Notes: generated from the letters alone by a model not told the origin. Positions 10,834 through 24,383 are shown, counted from the stretch's first letter. The stretch: 64,000 nucleotides of DNA from Metellina segmentata (GCA_947359465.1 OX375876.1:79754359-79818358); one strand, 5' to 3'. Numbers and translations are program-made.

Positions 10834-12278
10834 CAGGGTGTTTCAGTGAACCATTTTAGAACTTCTAAGAGTGGTAGAGTACATCCTGACAACTCGAAAT
10901 CATATAGCAATGTGGGGTCGGAAATGCTTTCCTGAATCGGTGTTGTACACAGAAGCACCGTAAAGAAAAGAGACCGTAAGTGATAAATCGTTTTAATAAT
11001 ACATGAAAAGAAGCAAAAGGTACATGGATTAAAGTAAGTGTTCGAAGTTTCTTCTACAGGGCTACAATGCACGCCTCATATCTCCGACGCATGGTCATCC
11101 GAATATTCTGGAATACTCCAGGCATATCTCGAATTTCTCCGGCAGCTACTGCAATTCTTGCAACCAACTCCTCAACATTGTCAATAGGGGTGTCATAAAC
11201 TAGCGATTTCAGATGACCACAGAAATAAAAATCAAGACATGATAGGTCGGGTGACCGAGCAGGCCAACGCACGGGACCACCACGTCCGATCCACTGCTGA
11301 CCAAATGTGACATCCAGGTAATTACGAACATCTCCGCTATAATGGGCAGGGGCTCCATCGTGTTGGAACCACATTGTATGTTGCGTCGATGCAGAAATCT
11401 GTTCATCTCTCAAAAGTTGTGGCAATACTTGCTGCAGAAAGAGCAAGTAGTTAGGTCCGGTTAGACGAGACGGTAACAGGTAAGGTCCGATGAGGTGATC
11501 TCCCATAATACCGGCCGAAAATTGAATCTGTGCTGCACGACGTCGTATTGCATGCGGGTTCTCGACCGCCCAGATATGGTCGTTATGCGTGTTGAAAATT
11601 CCTTCCCTTGTGAAGGATGCCTCATCGGAAAACAACACTTCAGCAGGAAAAAGGGGATTCGTAGCACATTTCCCAAGGTACCACTGTGCGAAAGCAATAC
11701 GAGGTGCATAATCCTCCGGTTGCTGTGTCTGGACACGCTGCACGTGAAACGGATGCATGTCTTCTTCTCGGATCATCCTCCAGACGCTGCAATGGGAAAC
11801 CCCCGACTGCGTTTGCTACACTTCGTGTACTCGTTCTTGGATTCCCCTGTACATGCTGCAGCACATTCTGTTTGACGTCTGCAGTCCGTGCTGTTCTTAC
11901 CCTGTCCCTGTCAGCTCTTTCTTATGAACCTGTCTCAGCTAACTTCTGGTGCAGTCTTGCAAAGAAATTATGACTGGGGATACGCCTCGTCGGATATCGT
12001 TCCGCGTACAAACGCTGTGCGGCTGGCCCACTACAATTTGCAGCTCCGTACGCCAAATGCATATCGGCTAACTCTGCGATCGTGTAATCATCCATCCTAC
12101 TAACTTGGCGTTCTTGTGCGAAATGAAGATTCCCTACACGAAAGCTCGGGATTTTCGCACAACGCCATCTACCGCGTCAGGAAAGCATTTCTGACTGCCC
12201 ATTGGTATATGATTTTGGTTCGTCAGGATGTACCCTACCCCTCTTAGAAGTTCTGAAACGGTTCACTGAAACACCCTG
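10834..12278 (-). mobile_element. DD41D mariner-like transposon
   Basis: TIRs of about 105 bases starting CAGGGTGTTTCAGTGAACC, flanked by TA at 10832 and 12279. The - strand transposase runs from ATG at 12095 to 11054, about 346 residues. Catalytic motifs: FSDEASF, WFQHDGAPAHY and RSPDLSCLDFYF, with 41 residues between the last two Asp. This is the spacing of the DD41D (rosa-type) group. Two lesions break it: an in-frame TAA after LAETGS, and one extra base in a C5 run at 11800-11804. The 240 C-terminal residues (11776-11054) are intact, which suggests a fairly recent copy. Confidence 0.92.
11054..12095 (-). pseudogene. DD41D transposase, one stop and one frameshift
   Basis: N-terminus MDDYTIAELADMHLAYGAA, then RSVANAVG leading into the helix-turn-helix region. 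The frame changes at the C-run at 11800-11804; after it the reading is MIREEDMHPFHVQRVQ onward and carries all three catalytic Asp. No host function. Confidence 0.85.
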
Positions 12279-13184
12279 TATACGTTCCTTTCTAAAGCCT
12301 TTCATGTGTAGTCATTCAATTTTTTTAAACTGTCGTTCATCATTTAAATTCAATACAAATTTTTTTAAGTAACTTACGTAACACTTCTTAATTTTTCCAA
12401 TTCTAATTCAAATTTCTAACTAATCTAAAATCTAACTAATTTCTAAACAAGAATTAGAATCTACCAAAGAACTTCAGACTTTTTTAAATCCAAAATTATG
12501 TAAAATATATCTATTATTGTTATTTTATTTTTGCTAGATTTTCCCTTTCTGTATGGAGTTACACACCTTGTGGAAAAAAAAGTTAGGGTAAATTAATTGG
12601 AAATATTGTGATGATCACGGGACTAACGCAATGCGCTAAACAATCACGTTGGTAGAACAAAATTCTTAATCGTGTTTGATATGCAATAACACGTGTTTTA
12701 TGTTTCCCGAGTTTTCAAAAGAGTCAGTGGCTTCAGATAATAACGAAGATTGAAGTGGGTTTAAGGAATTTCCCTTCAGTTTTGGTTGACAAAAAAATTC
12801 AAATAGCATTACTTGTATTTACACTTTTGCATCGTCCTGTTTCTTTAGTGTTTTATCACCCTTGGTGCTGATATTTCTAAGAAATATGAAAGACTTGTTA
12901 TATATGAATTAATTAAGCTACGTTTCATGCAATTTCCTAACTGTGGGATTATTTTTTAGATTGAGTCCTGAAAGTATAAAGTGTTGTAATATTTTTAAAC
13001 TGTGTATTCAAATTCCATCAAAACAAGTGTACATATCAGTAAACTCTAAACCTGCACTATAGTACAAGAAATAAATTTTACTGATGCAAGCAAAATCACA
13101 CATGAGAAAAAGACTCATGAATGATAGAAAAATAAGACGGTCATGCTTTGTTTTGTCCAAAATATTTATTCGTGTTTTGCTAAG

Positions 13185-13250
13185 ATGGATGACACACAAG
13201 ATGACTTTAGTAATGCGAACTGGTGCGTGAATATGCAGTGGAAGCTGTTT
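13185..13250 (+). CDS. Candidate 66-base phase-0 exon
   Basis: TTCGTGTTTTGCTAAG, then MDDTQDDFSNANWCVNMQWK and two more codons (LF), then GTAAGG. Length is a multiple of three, it is open, and it holds one cysteine. The format matches the small exons of the 34.9-55.8 kb gene, but there is no sequence match to any of them. Confidence 0.25.
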
Positions 13251-13550
13251 GTAAGGAATAACTTAAACTTTAATATTAAAACATATGTTTCGACGGAAAC
13301 CAAAAACATGGTCATTCTCTTTTTAAATATATCATCACCTCCAGTCAGAATCAGAATGTTTATTCTTACTCTGCTTTTTGCATTTTATTCCACCTGTAGA
13401 TCTTTCATCGAGAAATACTCTGGTTAATCATCAGAATTTAGTGCCGAAATAAAACAACCACTGCATATACAATTCGCAAACGAAACTAAGGAATTAGCAA
13501 AACCAACTAAACACAATGTCCGCATAACGTGTAGTGTCCAACCAAACTGA

Positions 13551-13816
13551 TATAAAAAGGTAAACAAACTCACTCACAACTATTTTCTATTGGTCAATTG
13601 ACAATTATTTGACGACACAACGATTTGAGCAATCATCTTACTATTTTGGTAATCCTAACTGCCTCGATCCTAACTGCCTATTTAGACGGGAAATATGAAT
13701 ACCAAAATAAGACTCTATCGCAGTGGTTTCTGTCGATCGAAAAGATCGATCACGTTTCAGTTGAATCTGGACCTATATCTCCATTTTTAGCAATTGCTAT
13801 TTACATTATCAACTAA
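13551..13816 (+). pseudogene. Possible gene start with lost ATG
   Basis: TATAAAAAGG at 13551 and CTCACTCAC about 20-25 bases on look like a core promoter. The frame from 13628 reads SNHLTILVILTASILTAYLD, a signal-peptide-like core, and stays open to 13816. There is no ATG: the triplet before it is TTG. One reading is a dead copy of a secreted-protein gene whose start codon has mutated; another is chance. No donor is obvious. Confidence 0.2.
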
Positions 13817-13949
13817 CGTTTTATCCAAGTCAGCAATATATAGCTCCAAAACATTTATTACTATTCATAATTGTCATACCTTTTGAAGCAAGAAAAAATG
13901 CATATTCAGATAGATTAGAATCACAGCTTTCTTTCTCACAATTGAAAAG

Positions 13950-14345
13950 ATATGTGAGGTTCTCAGGTTCTCCTGCCAACTCAGTTAGGAATGTTTGGCA
14001 GGGGGGACGAGACATCCCTAGGGACGTTGGTGGGGGTGTCAGTGAAAGGTCACCCGGGTATGGAGGAGAAGGGGGGAGAGCGGAAAGAAAGAAGAGATTC
14101 GACCCGCGGAGACGACAGAGAACGGACGATGAGGGGCTCTCTGCTGCTGTTTTATACTATGTTGTAATATATTACTATATAACCTAGAATGTCCAAATAG
14201 AAGTTGGAAAATAAATCTATGAACTGTTGCCCTCTCCACTAGACAAACGAACCCCACACGCTCACCAACGATAGAGAAAGAGGTGGGGTGTGATAAGGTA
14301 TTTGATATTAATTTGTATATATTTAATCCTCTGAGAGGATCACAC
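13950..14345. mobile_element. GC-rich insertion, possible solo LTR
   Basis: Base composition is sharply richer in G than the surroundings (TTTGGCAGGGGGGACGAGAC, GGAGGAGAAGGGGGGAGAGCG). It holds TATATAAC near 14177 and an AATAAA at 14210, the arrangement expected in an LTR. I could not fix TG..CA ends or a target duplication, so this is only a suggestion. Confidence 0.3.
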
Positions 14346-14384
14346 ACATAAATCCGTTATATAATCTGCTGTTTTCCCTACATG

Positions 14385-14560
14385 TCTTCTAGCCAAATTT
14401 GACCTTTTTTGTCAAAAGAATTGGGATTTGGGAATTCCTTTAATCAATCGATGTGGTTATTTAGACATTATGTGCGTTATGGCTGTAAAAAAGGATGCTA
14501 CTCCATTCGAAAATACCGGTGACGCTCAGAGAGATAAAGGATGCGAGAAGACTAAATTTT
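14385..14560 (+). repeat. Second copy of the GGTTATTTAGTCATT repeat
   Basis: Shares CCTTTAATCAATCGATGTGG with the 10.5 kb copy (CTTTTAACCAATAAATGTGG) and GTGACGCTCA..GAG with the 42.4 kb copy (GTGACGCTCATAGAG). Confidence 0.45.
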
Positions 14561-14569
14561 TATTACATA

Positions 14570-17025
14570 AGCTAAACTTTTCATGCCCACAGATATGACA
14601 AAAAGTTATTTTCGAGTTCAAAGGTCATTTATAAGTTCGATACCACGCAAAACCGAGTTAAGGCTGAACTTTATTGAGCTGAACAGCGACATTTCATCCA
14701 GAGACCAATATATCATCGAACAATGAACCGTATCGATATAAAGTTCGAAAGGAAATATGAATGTCATAAATAAATTCGATTCCGGCACACACAGAAGCGG
14801 AATCAAGACCCACAAATTGCATCAGGGTGTTTCCCAGAAACTGCCACTCCCTTTGAAGTCCATATAGTGCAAAGTTCCGAAAAGCTTTATCCAATTAATA
14901 TGCCCTCACAACTTTTCCAATTTGAATGTACGACTGCTGTGTGTGAGCAATGCATTAAGAGCCGGAGGAAAAGTCGTGGCGTGTGAAATTTAATAACAGC
15001 TAACGCAGAAATAGTCGATACAGTCCCTCTTCACAATTTCAATGCCCCCGGTCGATATTCAAAGGATCGCAAAATAAGGGAGGAAGCGTGTGATTGACAA
15101 GGATGTCCTTCTTGAAAAGATTTTAAAGCAGCCTAGAAGACAAAAGGTCCTCAAAATTAATATACGACGGGGCATCTATACTATCGGGGAGCTTGGTAGA
15201 AAAATAAAGCTGTGACGCTAATCTATTCAAATATCGGGAGCTATCATAATACGATGGAAGGAAGATATTTCTTAAAGGTAATTTTCAAAGCAGGTTAATT
15301 AATAACTTTAACTCATCAACTTCAGCTTCATTTTTTATGCATGAGCCCAGGAAAACTTGTATCGAAAGCTGGTTGAAATTTGGTACCGGAATATTGCATT
15401 GTTAATAGTATTTTGATGAACATTTTAAATTAACAATCTGTTTTTAACTTGCCGTATAAATATCAGTCTGCAGAATTATTTTGCTTACGAAGGGGTTAAA
15501 TTAAACTTGTAGGCAGTTCTTGGCACTATGCCCAAGTTGTGTTTCTAAATTTAATTAAACAGAAGGTATAATGGGGGTGGGGGTGTAGATATAATGTTTT
15601 GTTCGAAATTTAATTAGATTTAGAAACGCACTTTTTATAATAAGGGGTTTTCCTCAAACATTGATAACAGTACTTCGTGTAATTAAGAAATTGAGTTAAG
15701 ATAGTGATGTATTCTGCAATTATAAATAAATGAAAAGGCTCGAAACTTAGCAATATAAAAAAATGAAAATTTTATATTTGCTTAAATATGTATCATAGAG
15801 GATGTACAAAAAATTATTTCATAGTACTTAAATTAACTTAAATGGAACATTTTAAAATATATTATTAGAGATAAACATTTAAACATCTACGCGGGCGTAA
15901 AAATGTTAATTTATAATTACGATCAAATAAAACCTTGAAAAATATAAATCAAATTTAATTTAATTAACTATCACCGAAAATAATTGAATTTAAAAACTTT
16001 GCTTTCACAAAACAGAACAAATTTAATCATCAAAATTAGCAGATTTTATTAATTACATTTTGAAAAATCGCTTATTTCAACGTTAAATAAAAAGTACGTT
16101 CCCTCATATATATTTTATGAAAATTATACTTTCCCTATGGTTATACATGTTTAATGTAACAAAGAATATTAAAAAAATAATAGATTAGTTCAAAAAAGTA
16201 TTCAACTTTATGTCGTTTTAAAACGAAGCTGAGCCCTAAAAAATAGACAGCACTGTGAAAATGTAAATAATTATGATATGGATTAGATTGGATGTTATGG
16301 TTTTATAACGCTGTGTGATATGGAATTAGACTATTGTTGCAGTTCCTTGAAATTTATATTTATCACAATGATTTAAAATATAGTCTTTGTTACTTGAGTC
16401 TTTATCTAAACATATAAAATTATATGTATTTCTACTTACACGCAAAAGAATGCTCTAATTTAATGTATGGATCATGCTTCTGAAATTTAAAATAACTACA
16501 TCATGTACTAATACTGATTACGACCCCCTACATTGGGATTTAAAATAGCCGTGATGACATTATACGCACTAACCAGAGAGATATAAAAATAATGCTTTGA
16601 AAAACAACCTTATCATTTTTTAAGTTGCATTTATTATGTAAAGACAATTGTATTGCATACATTGGGAATCAGCTTTATGCACATTTCTGCCCTCCAAGTT
16701 ACTAGAGTATTCACGACTTTGTACAGTGGAAATAAATAAAAATGGTGAATCATAAACTGGAGGAAAAAACTTGATTGATTCTAAAGCTATCGCGTGCTTG
16801 AAAACTGTTACGTGCAGATACTTTGACATTGATAAAGGGAAGTTCATAGAAAGCACGAAACGTTTGATACAGAACGGCTACTTCAAATTAATATTTGTCA
16901 ACATGAGCTATTTTTTCTAACCGTAGAAGTACGCACGCGAACATAACATTTCTCTAAGTTGAATTTAAGGTGTATATCACGTATAATATTAAGAATGTGT
17001 TTCTCTATTTTAAACACATTAACCT
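14570..17025. other. No gene recognised
   Basis: AT-rich, a few poly-A and poly-T runs. Nothing I can support. Confidence 0.5.
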
Positions 17026-17027
17026 TC

Positions 17028-17230
17028 CAAGTGGTGTCGACGGATATCTCGTCCTTCAAGATCTGAATAGTTTTTGCTAATGACGAGATATCTCGTCATG
17101 GAGATATTCCATTACTTATTTTAGTTGAAGAGATCAAGACCTATTCAGTATTCTTCTAATGGTGAGATATATCGTCCATCAAGATATGGTCAGTTTTTCT
17201 TACGACGAAATACCAAGTCGACACAATCAC
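17028..17230. repeat. Palindromic repeat unit
   Basis: Begins AACCTTCCAAGTGG and contains a perfect GACGAGATATCTCGTC at 17082-17097 and a half copy at 17038. Followed by a SINE tail at 17250. Confidence 0.7.
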
Positions 17231-17249
17231 CTAACTGGTTCAAAGTTTC

Positions 17250-17342
17250 AAGGTGTCCTCGGATCTTTCTTTTCGGTATTGATCCTGGATAGTCTCAAAT
17301 AGCCAGTTGAATTCCTCCACTGAGACATAAATTCAACAACCT
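17250..17342 (+). repeat. SINE 3' tail
   Basis: CCTCGGATCTTTCTTTTCGG, GATCCTGGATAG and AATAGCC match the 3' end of the SINE body. No tRNA head is present. Confidence 0.5.
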
Positions 17343-17496
17343 ATAATTTCAAATACTACTAATACTTAATACTATAATTTCAAAATAACAATATTCAACA
17401 GCAAAGAAAACGCGCTGAATATTTTAGAACAAAAAACGTGAATTTATCTTCATGAATACATCTTTTCTTTCTGGAGGATTCGCATGCATATATCGG

Positions 17497-17815
17497 GTGG
17501 TGGTAGCCCATTCGGTAGAGTCACAGATTAACAACCGGAAAGTTGCGAGTTTGAAACCCGATCGTACCAAATACCATAGTGTATAGAGAGTATGGTGATT
17601 ATTAAATCTCTCTCGAATGTCCTCACGTTGGCGTGGTATGGAAAGTGAAACTCCAGCTCAAGTCTTGACCTCGTCACCTGACCATTGTAAAAATTACAAG
17701 ATGTTGTGCTCGCATAAATTCCCCCTTTCCTTTGGGATGGATCCAGGACCGTCGCCAATAGCTCGCAGTGTTGCTTCAGAGTGACGTAAAGTATATATCT
17801 ACCCACAATCATTTG
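17497..17815 (+). repeat. Full-length SINE, tRNA head type 2
   Basis: The head GGTAGCCCATTCGGTAGAG looks like an A box and GCGAGTTTGAAACCC like a B box, so an internal pol III promoter is likely. The shared body follows (CTCACGTTGGCGTGG, CGTCACCTGACCATTG, GATCCAGGACCGTCGCCAATAG) and the copy ends near ATCTACCC. Non-autonomous; needs a LINE partner for mobility. Confidence 0.75.
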
Positions 17816-18293
17816 TCACTTCTACAACCTATTGTCATCCTTGCAGAGCATCTATCCTGTTTTAACACTCTTCAGAAATATAATCTTTCCTGACATTCTT
17901 TCAACTATTAAATGAGGTTATTTAGTCATTATAGAGGTTGTGGTAAAAAATAATCTAAACCATTCTGAACTATTGGCACGGTTAATGAATTTATCTTTAC
18001 GCTTTCACTGTTAAATATTTACTGTTCACGTTTAAATGTTAAACGCAACATATCACTTTATGTTTGTTAAACTCAAATGTATCATGCCTCTTAAGTTTGA
18101 CCTTAAAATAATACTTTTAAGCTCGTACGATGCTGAAACTTTTTCTATTCAGATGTGATTAATTCGATGTTTCGAATTGAATTCATTAGTTACCGATGTT
18201 ATCTACCTGTTTCACACTATTAATTTGATATTTTCATCAAAGATAAATTATAAAACTAATAAAAATATATTATTTCAATACCATTATCTTGCA

Positions 18294-18392
18294 TCGGATC
18301 TTTTCCTTTGGGATTGATCCAGGACCGTCGCTAATAGCCCGTTGTATTGTTCCAGTACAACAGTACAACGTTAATTAAAATACCTACCTACC
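18294..18392 (+). repeat. SINE 3' tail
   Basis: GGATCTTTTCCTTTGGGATT, GATCCAGGACCGTCGCTAAT, then ACCTACCTACC. A 5'-truncated copy. Confidence 0.6.
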
Positions 18393-18399
18393 ATACTTA

Positions 18400-20870
18400 T
18401 AGAAATAATATACAATATGGGTTTTGCATACATGAACTATGTAAACTCATTGCATATTCCTTTTATTATCCTATTAAATGGCATAAAAAACACAACGACA
18501 CGAGCTAAATTTAGAACACAAAAGAGGTCGATTTTCACAGGTAAAAAATTTAATTTTTGCGTCCACATATAATGTCGGTAAAACTTCAAACAGTTACTTA
18601 ATTCGGATATTAAAGTTTCTTTTTTGGGGGGTGGGGGATCGCACATTAAATAAAGAAAAGAAGGGAGGTAATATATTTTGTTAATAGATTTTTCAAAAAA
18701 TGAAGATTTACTTTCATATTAAAAACTATCTCTGATCAGGCATTGTGTGCTTTCTTTATTAAAAAAGGATTGTAAAAATAACTATTAAAAAAATTTGTGC
18801 AATCGGGAATTTTTTGAAAACTTTTTGCGTCTCCCTTTCATAAAAAAAAATACAGGTTTAAACAAGATAGTAGTTTTTATTGAATAATAGTTTAGCAATG
18901 AGGATTAAAATTAAAATTTTCCCATCCTTACGATTTTATGATTTTAATTACTGTATATTAAATTTGAAAATGTCCCAATATTAAAGTTTGAATCATAAAT
19001 CTATTTTTATATTTAAAAAGTTATTAAGTATAAACATGGCAGAAAATTTAATTGTTCAAACTATAACCATTCGTAAAATTGATTTCTTTTACATATGGTA
19101 CTAGATTATATCAACTTGGAGCAAAAGGCATGTTGAATCAGTATACTATACAGAATTATATTATTTTAAATATCTTTCGCGTGATAGAAACACGCTAGAA
19201 ATAAAATCGTAATCCATGTGGTTTGTTTGTTTACTCTGAAAATTATTATATTTTGAGGCTCCGGAGAGAAGCCAGTTGACCTTGGGCCTGTTGATCTTTG
19301 ACTAGGTGTGATAGGACATTGGAGGGAGGGCTGCTATACGCCAAAAGTCTAAATAATGATCACCATGTCTGTTTTCTTCCTTCCAACTCGTTACCTATGC
19401 TTTCGGCGCTTAGCAATACACATAGAACCTGAATTCTCGCTTAAAGAGCCAATTTTGGAAGAAAATTGTTTACGTTACCACCAATCCTCTAATTTGACTA
19501 ATAGGCTCATTGAAAATTACGTGACTCAACTGCGATTTCGCAGGAGAAGCATTATAGAAGGGAGGTTGGTAGTGAAATTAACGGGATCAATCCAGAAGGG
19601 ATATAACAAAGGACAACTCGTTGCCGCATTATAGAAAGAAGGATATTGAATAAGGGGAAGACATCCATTTTTACCATATATCTGAATTAAAAGTATATCC
19701 TCTGAAGTTCCGGAGTTTAAGCGATAAGGGAAAACGGCTTTCATCAAAACTTTTTTCCGGTCCTATTCCCGTATGTGCATTGTGACTAATCAAAGTCACC
19801 GGACGTAATTCTCACTGAAAAAATAACCTAAATACACATGCCGAAGAGAGCAACCCAAGCACACACATTCAGCAATCACAGTTCTTCGACCCTCTGTCAC
19901 CGTCGAACCACCCTTTCCCACCTGAATTCGATATTTGGAGAAAGAAGCACGGAAACAAAAGCAAAAATCCGCTTCTTGTTCGCCGTGTCTCATCGAAAAT
20001 GCCACCCTGGAAGAATAACACGAAGAAAATTCGAAAAAGAAAGATAATTCACACCACTTTCGATAAATCAAAAGTTGTCTTCTCACTGCTTTTGACAAGC
20101 TCTAAGAGAAAAATAGATTATTGAAGTGGAAAGAATGGAGCAAAATAAACATATAAGAAAGAATAAAAACCAAAGTAAACGTGCATTCATTTGGAATGGA
20201 ATGAAAGGACTACTTCCTATAGGTCGTTCTGTCCAAAGTTGATTAGTTAATCCAACTTCCTTTCAATTCTCATAGAAGCTTTGCAATTTCCTGTCGCCAA
20301 GAGTAGACGGAAAAGAAATATTTATTTATTAGAAAGGACACATTGCTTTCCTTTCTTTGTGTTAATCCTTTTGTTACGCGGGGCAGAACTAATTTCCATC
20401 AACTCAAAACACAACCAAGATTCCTGAGCTGGTGATGTTTAATTTTTCAAGTGAAACATTTTTCATTGACGTGAATATTTTTTGCTTAGTTCAGTTGACT
20501 GAAATAAAAATAGCGCTTACATTTCCAAGTCGCCGGATACTTAAAATAAGTGTACAATGTGTTTCAAGATGAAATTGTTTCCTGAAAGACACAAACTCGA
20601 TTTGGTTAAGAAAGTTTATTTCAGAAAGTTATTTTTAAAAATTAAATATTTTCATCATTTCTGAATCTTTTGTACCTTAAATAACCATAAAATATTTTTT
20701 GAGGTGTGATTTTGTTCCGGTACTGAAGAGTACTGATTACCAGTGCTAAGACACGTACTACACAGACAAATAGAATGAATTTTAACGCTATGTTTATTGT
20801 TAATAGCATATAAATTTGAATGCTCAAACTTGACTAAATCCACTCTTAACTCTGAGTCACCAAATATGTT
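18400..20870. other. No gene recognised
   Basis: Mostly AT-rich. Frames at 19356-19634 and 19796-20098 overlap on opposite strands and show no conserved motif. Confidence 0.5.
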
Positions 20871-20872
20871 GG

Positions 20873-20966
20873 TGAATCTTTCCCTTTGGAATTGATCCAA
20901 GACCGTCGTCAATAGACAGTTATGTTGAACCAGTGAGTCGTTAATTAACTACATACCTACCATAAA
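20873..20966 (+). repeat. SINE 3' tail
   Basis: TCTTTCCCTTTGGAATTGAT, CCAAGACCGTCGTCAATAG, ending CATACCTACC. A 5'-truncated copy. Confidence 0.6.
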
Positions 20967-21094
20967 CTTTGGCGACTGCAGACAGCGTCCTCTCATGGGT
21001 GCCAGTGAAAGAGTGTGACAGGTAATCTACAACTAAATTTTATTACCATTCCAGAATATAAAATTATGCATAATTTAAAGATAAATGAATAATA

Positions 21095-22144
21095 CACTCT
21101 AAGACAACAAAAAAGAGGTTGGAAGAGTAGACCAGCTTATGGAAGGCCTAGATAATCCGGTCCAAGAGAGGATCGACGTGTTGTAAGACATTCGCGTACT
21201 GGTCCAACAGCCACTGTTGCAGACATCCAATAGGCAGTGGGAACCTCTCTCGATCATCCAATAAGTGATCTCGCCATTTTTCGACGGCTTCACGAGGTGG
21301 GACTAAACTCACGTAGACCATTACAACGAGTGCCTTTAACACCATTCTCTTGCCGTCGAAGACTGAAATGGTGTCATGTCAGACAGGCATGGAGCGTCGA
21401 ATGACATCGAGTAGTCTGCACTGACGAATCCAGCTTCTGTCCGAGTGGAGACGACAATCGAATCGTTGTGGAGGCAACGTAGTCAGCGCCAAGATTCACT
21501 GTTTGTTGTACAGCGTCACACGTCCAGAATACCTGGTGTCATGTTGTGGGGGTACAATTGCGTGTCATGTGAAATCAGCTTCGGTATTCGTTACGGGCTC
21601 TTTGACAGGCCAGCGTTACGTACAAGAAATTGTACAGCCAGTTACGCTCCCATTCCTGGAATCCCATGTTCACCCGCTTTTTCAACAAGACAATGCTCGA
21701 CCCCATATTGCTGCCGACTCTAGAGCTTGTCCACGACACAACGATATCTTAGCATGGCCTGCATACTCACCGGACCTGTCCCAGATCGAGAATGTATGGG
21801 ATGCCATTGAACGAGATATCAGCACTTCACACGTACCGTGTAATCTCTGGAACTGTGTGAAAGGGTTCAAGCAGCATGGGAGGACTGTCGCAGGACTTCA
21901 TAAATAGCCTCATACCAAGCCTCATAAATGTCTCATACCAAGACGCTTTGGATGCTGCATTAGGAATAATGGCGGTCATATGCCATACTAAATGATACCA
22001 CTTTTTGAATATTTCTCAATAAATTTTGCATATTTCAGTCTCAAATTTTAATCATTTGCTCATTTATAAGCATTTTACCAACCTTGTAAATTTCATTGCA
22101 TTCTGGTAATTCCTTCTAGGTGCAACTTTTTTGTATTGGAGTGT
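21095..22144 (+). mobile_element. Degenerate Tc1-like transposon
   Basis: Imperfect TIRs (CACTCTAAGACAACAAAAAAG against CACTCCAATACAAAAAAG) with TA at 21093 and 22145. The + strand reads the order expected of a Tc1 transposase across shifting frames: RRVVRHSRTGPTATVADIQ, FRRLHEVGLNSRRPL, VCTDESSFC, FQQDNARPHIAAD, AYSPDLSQIENVWDAI. The longest intact piece is 21503-21907. The final acidic residue is Glu with 32 residues from the second Asp, two fewer than the usual 34, so codons have been lost. Inactive. Confidence 0.88.
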
Positions 22145-22149
22145 AATAA

Positions 22150-24340
22150 TTTTTGTATCGCTCTCATACGAGTGTAGCGTAGTAGTTTATTTCACTGATA
22201 TTGGTTCACAATCACCGAAATTTTAGGCCATATGTTTTTAACATATCCATCTGACATCAATTCAGGCTAACGTACAATCAACATGGATAATAAAACTGTT
22301 ACTGCTACTTTACTGATGGTACCGTATGTACTACTTGCGCAATTCGTGATAGGTTTAATGTCACTTCTGTCTCAAGATATGGTTTCATTGGTCCGTTTTC
22401 GATTGTTTACTCTACATGGTACGTTCCAGAATACTTCACAATAGACTACCTTAGTCTATCTTATCAAGTATCACTTCAACGTTCAAAAAGAGTTTTACCT
22501 CTTTGACCTGTATGAAAATAATATTAAACGCTTCATAAGAAAAGGAAAGCGAGTTAAAGAACTTTCCTTGAATAAAAAACAGAAAATAAAACTCTTTTCA
22601 TGAAAAATAATATTAGAAATCACACAAAAGGTCGTCAGACACGAAGAATTGTAAAATAAATTCCTATTCCATTTTTTCCAGATCCACTACTTGAATCCCC
22701 TTTTCTTATCAACCGCCACTGGGGCGAGAAGATTGACAACTAAATCTCCCCAAATGCTCCCGTGGGTGTTGGGGGACTCTTTGAATATCCCTCAACTCGA
22801 CAAACGACAGCGATAAAAGTGACTTGCCCTCACACGACTTAGAAATCCTGACGACTCGCAGTATATCTTGCATCAGTTCATTTTGAGATTTCCCCCTCCT
22901 TCCTTGGAGGCTCTTGGGATTACTGGAATCTTTTCTTGAATCCTGTCGTCATATTCTCTGTATAGCCTGTCACATCCCTCAAGTACCTACTCGTTGATGT
23001 AAACTTGAAAAATGGAATCACTGGGATGTCTGGAAATACAATACATCTGTGGTTTGTAGATGAGTTGTGGAAGAAGTGCATCAAGTACTTATCTCTTGAG
23101 TATGTTTACTTCTCAACAGAGCATTGAAAACTCTAAGTTGCGCTCTGTAAGTACTGTGTCTTCCTCCGGAGAAAAATGCTAAGAATTTTTGATATCTTAA
23201 GCAGACCAAACTTTTTATAAAGGTTTTTCTACGATCAACAATCCGTATAGTAAACTCGGTGACTTCTTGAAGCAAGACGCCACAAAGCATTTCCACCACT
23301 CAGTACGCCTGTTACGTAACTTGACTACTTTTATGTCTAGTATTTTTTATTATAGTTACAACATTAAAGATTTATGTATTAAAAGTTTACATAGTCAAAA
23401 GTTTATCACTATAAAAAGTGTAGTTTATCAAAATTTTGATAAATTTAGATCAGATATTAAATTTTATGGAAGTTGTACTTATGTTTTCTTTTGATGGAAA
23501 ATCATACATCTTGCATTTTCTTATCACCCAGCCCACACAGCCTACCAACAAGGCCTTAAAAACGAACAGGGGTGACCGAGACATCTTTCATTTGACATAA
23601 GCTTTGCTTTATTGTGAATATTTTAACACACACCCTAAACTCTTATTTCAAATTTTAACATGTCCATTTTTACTATTTTATTTTTTCTCCTTTATATAAT
23701 TCGTATCAAACAGTATGAATATTTTGCACTTACTTAGGTTCTCACTATATTAATCTTCAAGAAATGTTGCTTAAAGTGATGATTTTGTACTGAATGTTCA
23801 CATCTTTCATATGGTAAACTAATTTTATGTAACCACTTTGATATTATAATGTTGAAAATGTATCTAAATTCTGTGTTTAATCCCGTTGATCTGGACAAGT
23901 ACACCAGGACCAGCAATTTGAGATCGCAGATCATCCTGTTTTAATCTGGTTAATGCTTAGCAAATGAAGAGTCCGGAAATTTTTCTTATAATATTACCAG
24001 GCAGTAAATATTTCAGCTATATTTTTACATAGGATCTTAATTGAAATTGCTAAGTCTTAAATATCTTATTTTTTCATGTTAATATAAAATACATAAAACG
24101 TAAATGAATTTTCTATGATGTTGGCAAACAATACTTAAATCAAAGACAGTTGCGTTCAATCAAACGTAGCCATCTTCCTGTTCTAGCTCAGACAAAAGTA
24201 ACTGAAGAATCAATTTTGCATCTGCTAATTAGTTCACACACAAAACTTAGACGGGGTATCTTTCACCGAAAGAGAACCCGGATATGACAAAGGAATTTAA
24301 TCTCCCCAAATTTTACACACACATAATCGATTCTTACGTT
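22150..24340. other. No gene recognised
   Basis: A slightly GC-richer stretch at 22670-23050 may be an old transposon, but no ends or protein are seen. Confidence 0.45.
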
Positions 24341-24342
24341 CA

Positions 24343-24383
24343 TATATAAAACAATCAAAACTATCATCGCGGCATTCCTACAA
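24343..24383 (+). promoter_or_regulatory. Weak candidate promoter and leader exon
   Basis: TATATAAAAC at 24343 and a GTAAGAT donor at 24384 could bracket a very short non-coding exon. The 34946 exon needs such an upstream leader and this is the nearest + strand candidate I see, but there is no clear initiator. Confidence 0.15.

Noticed and set aside
14039..14347. 102-codon - strand frame as a gene
   Set aside because: It lies in the G-rich insertion that looks like an LTR or other repeat, and its composition is skewed.
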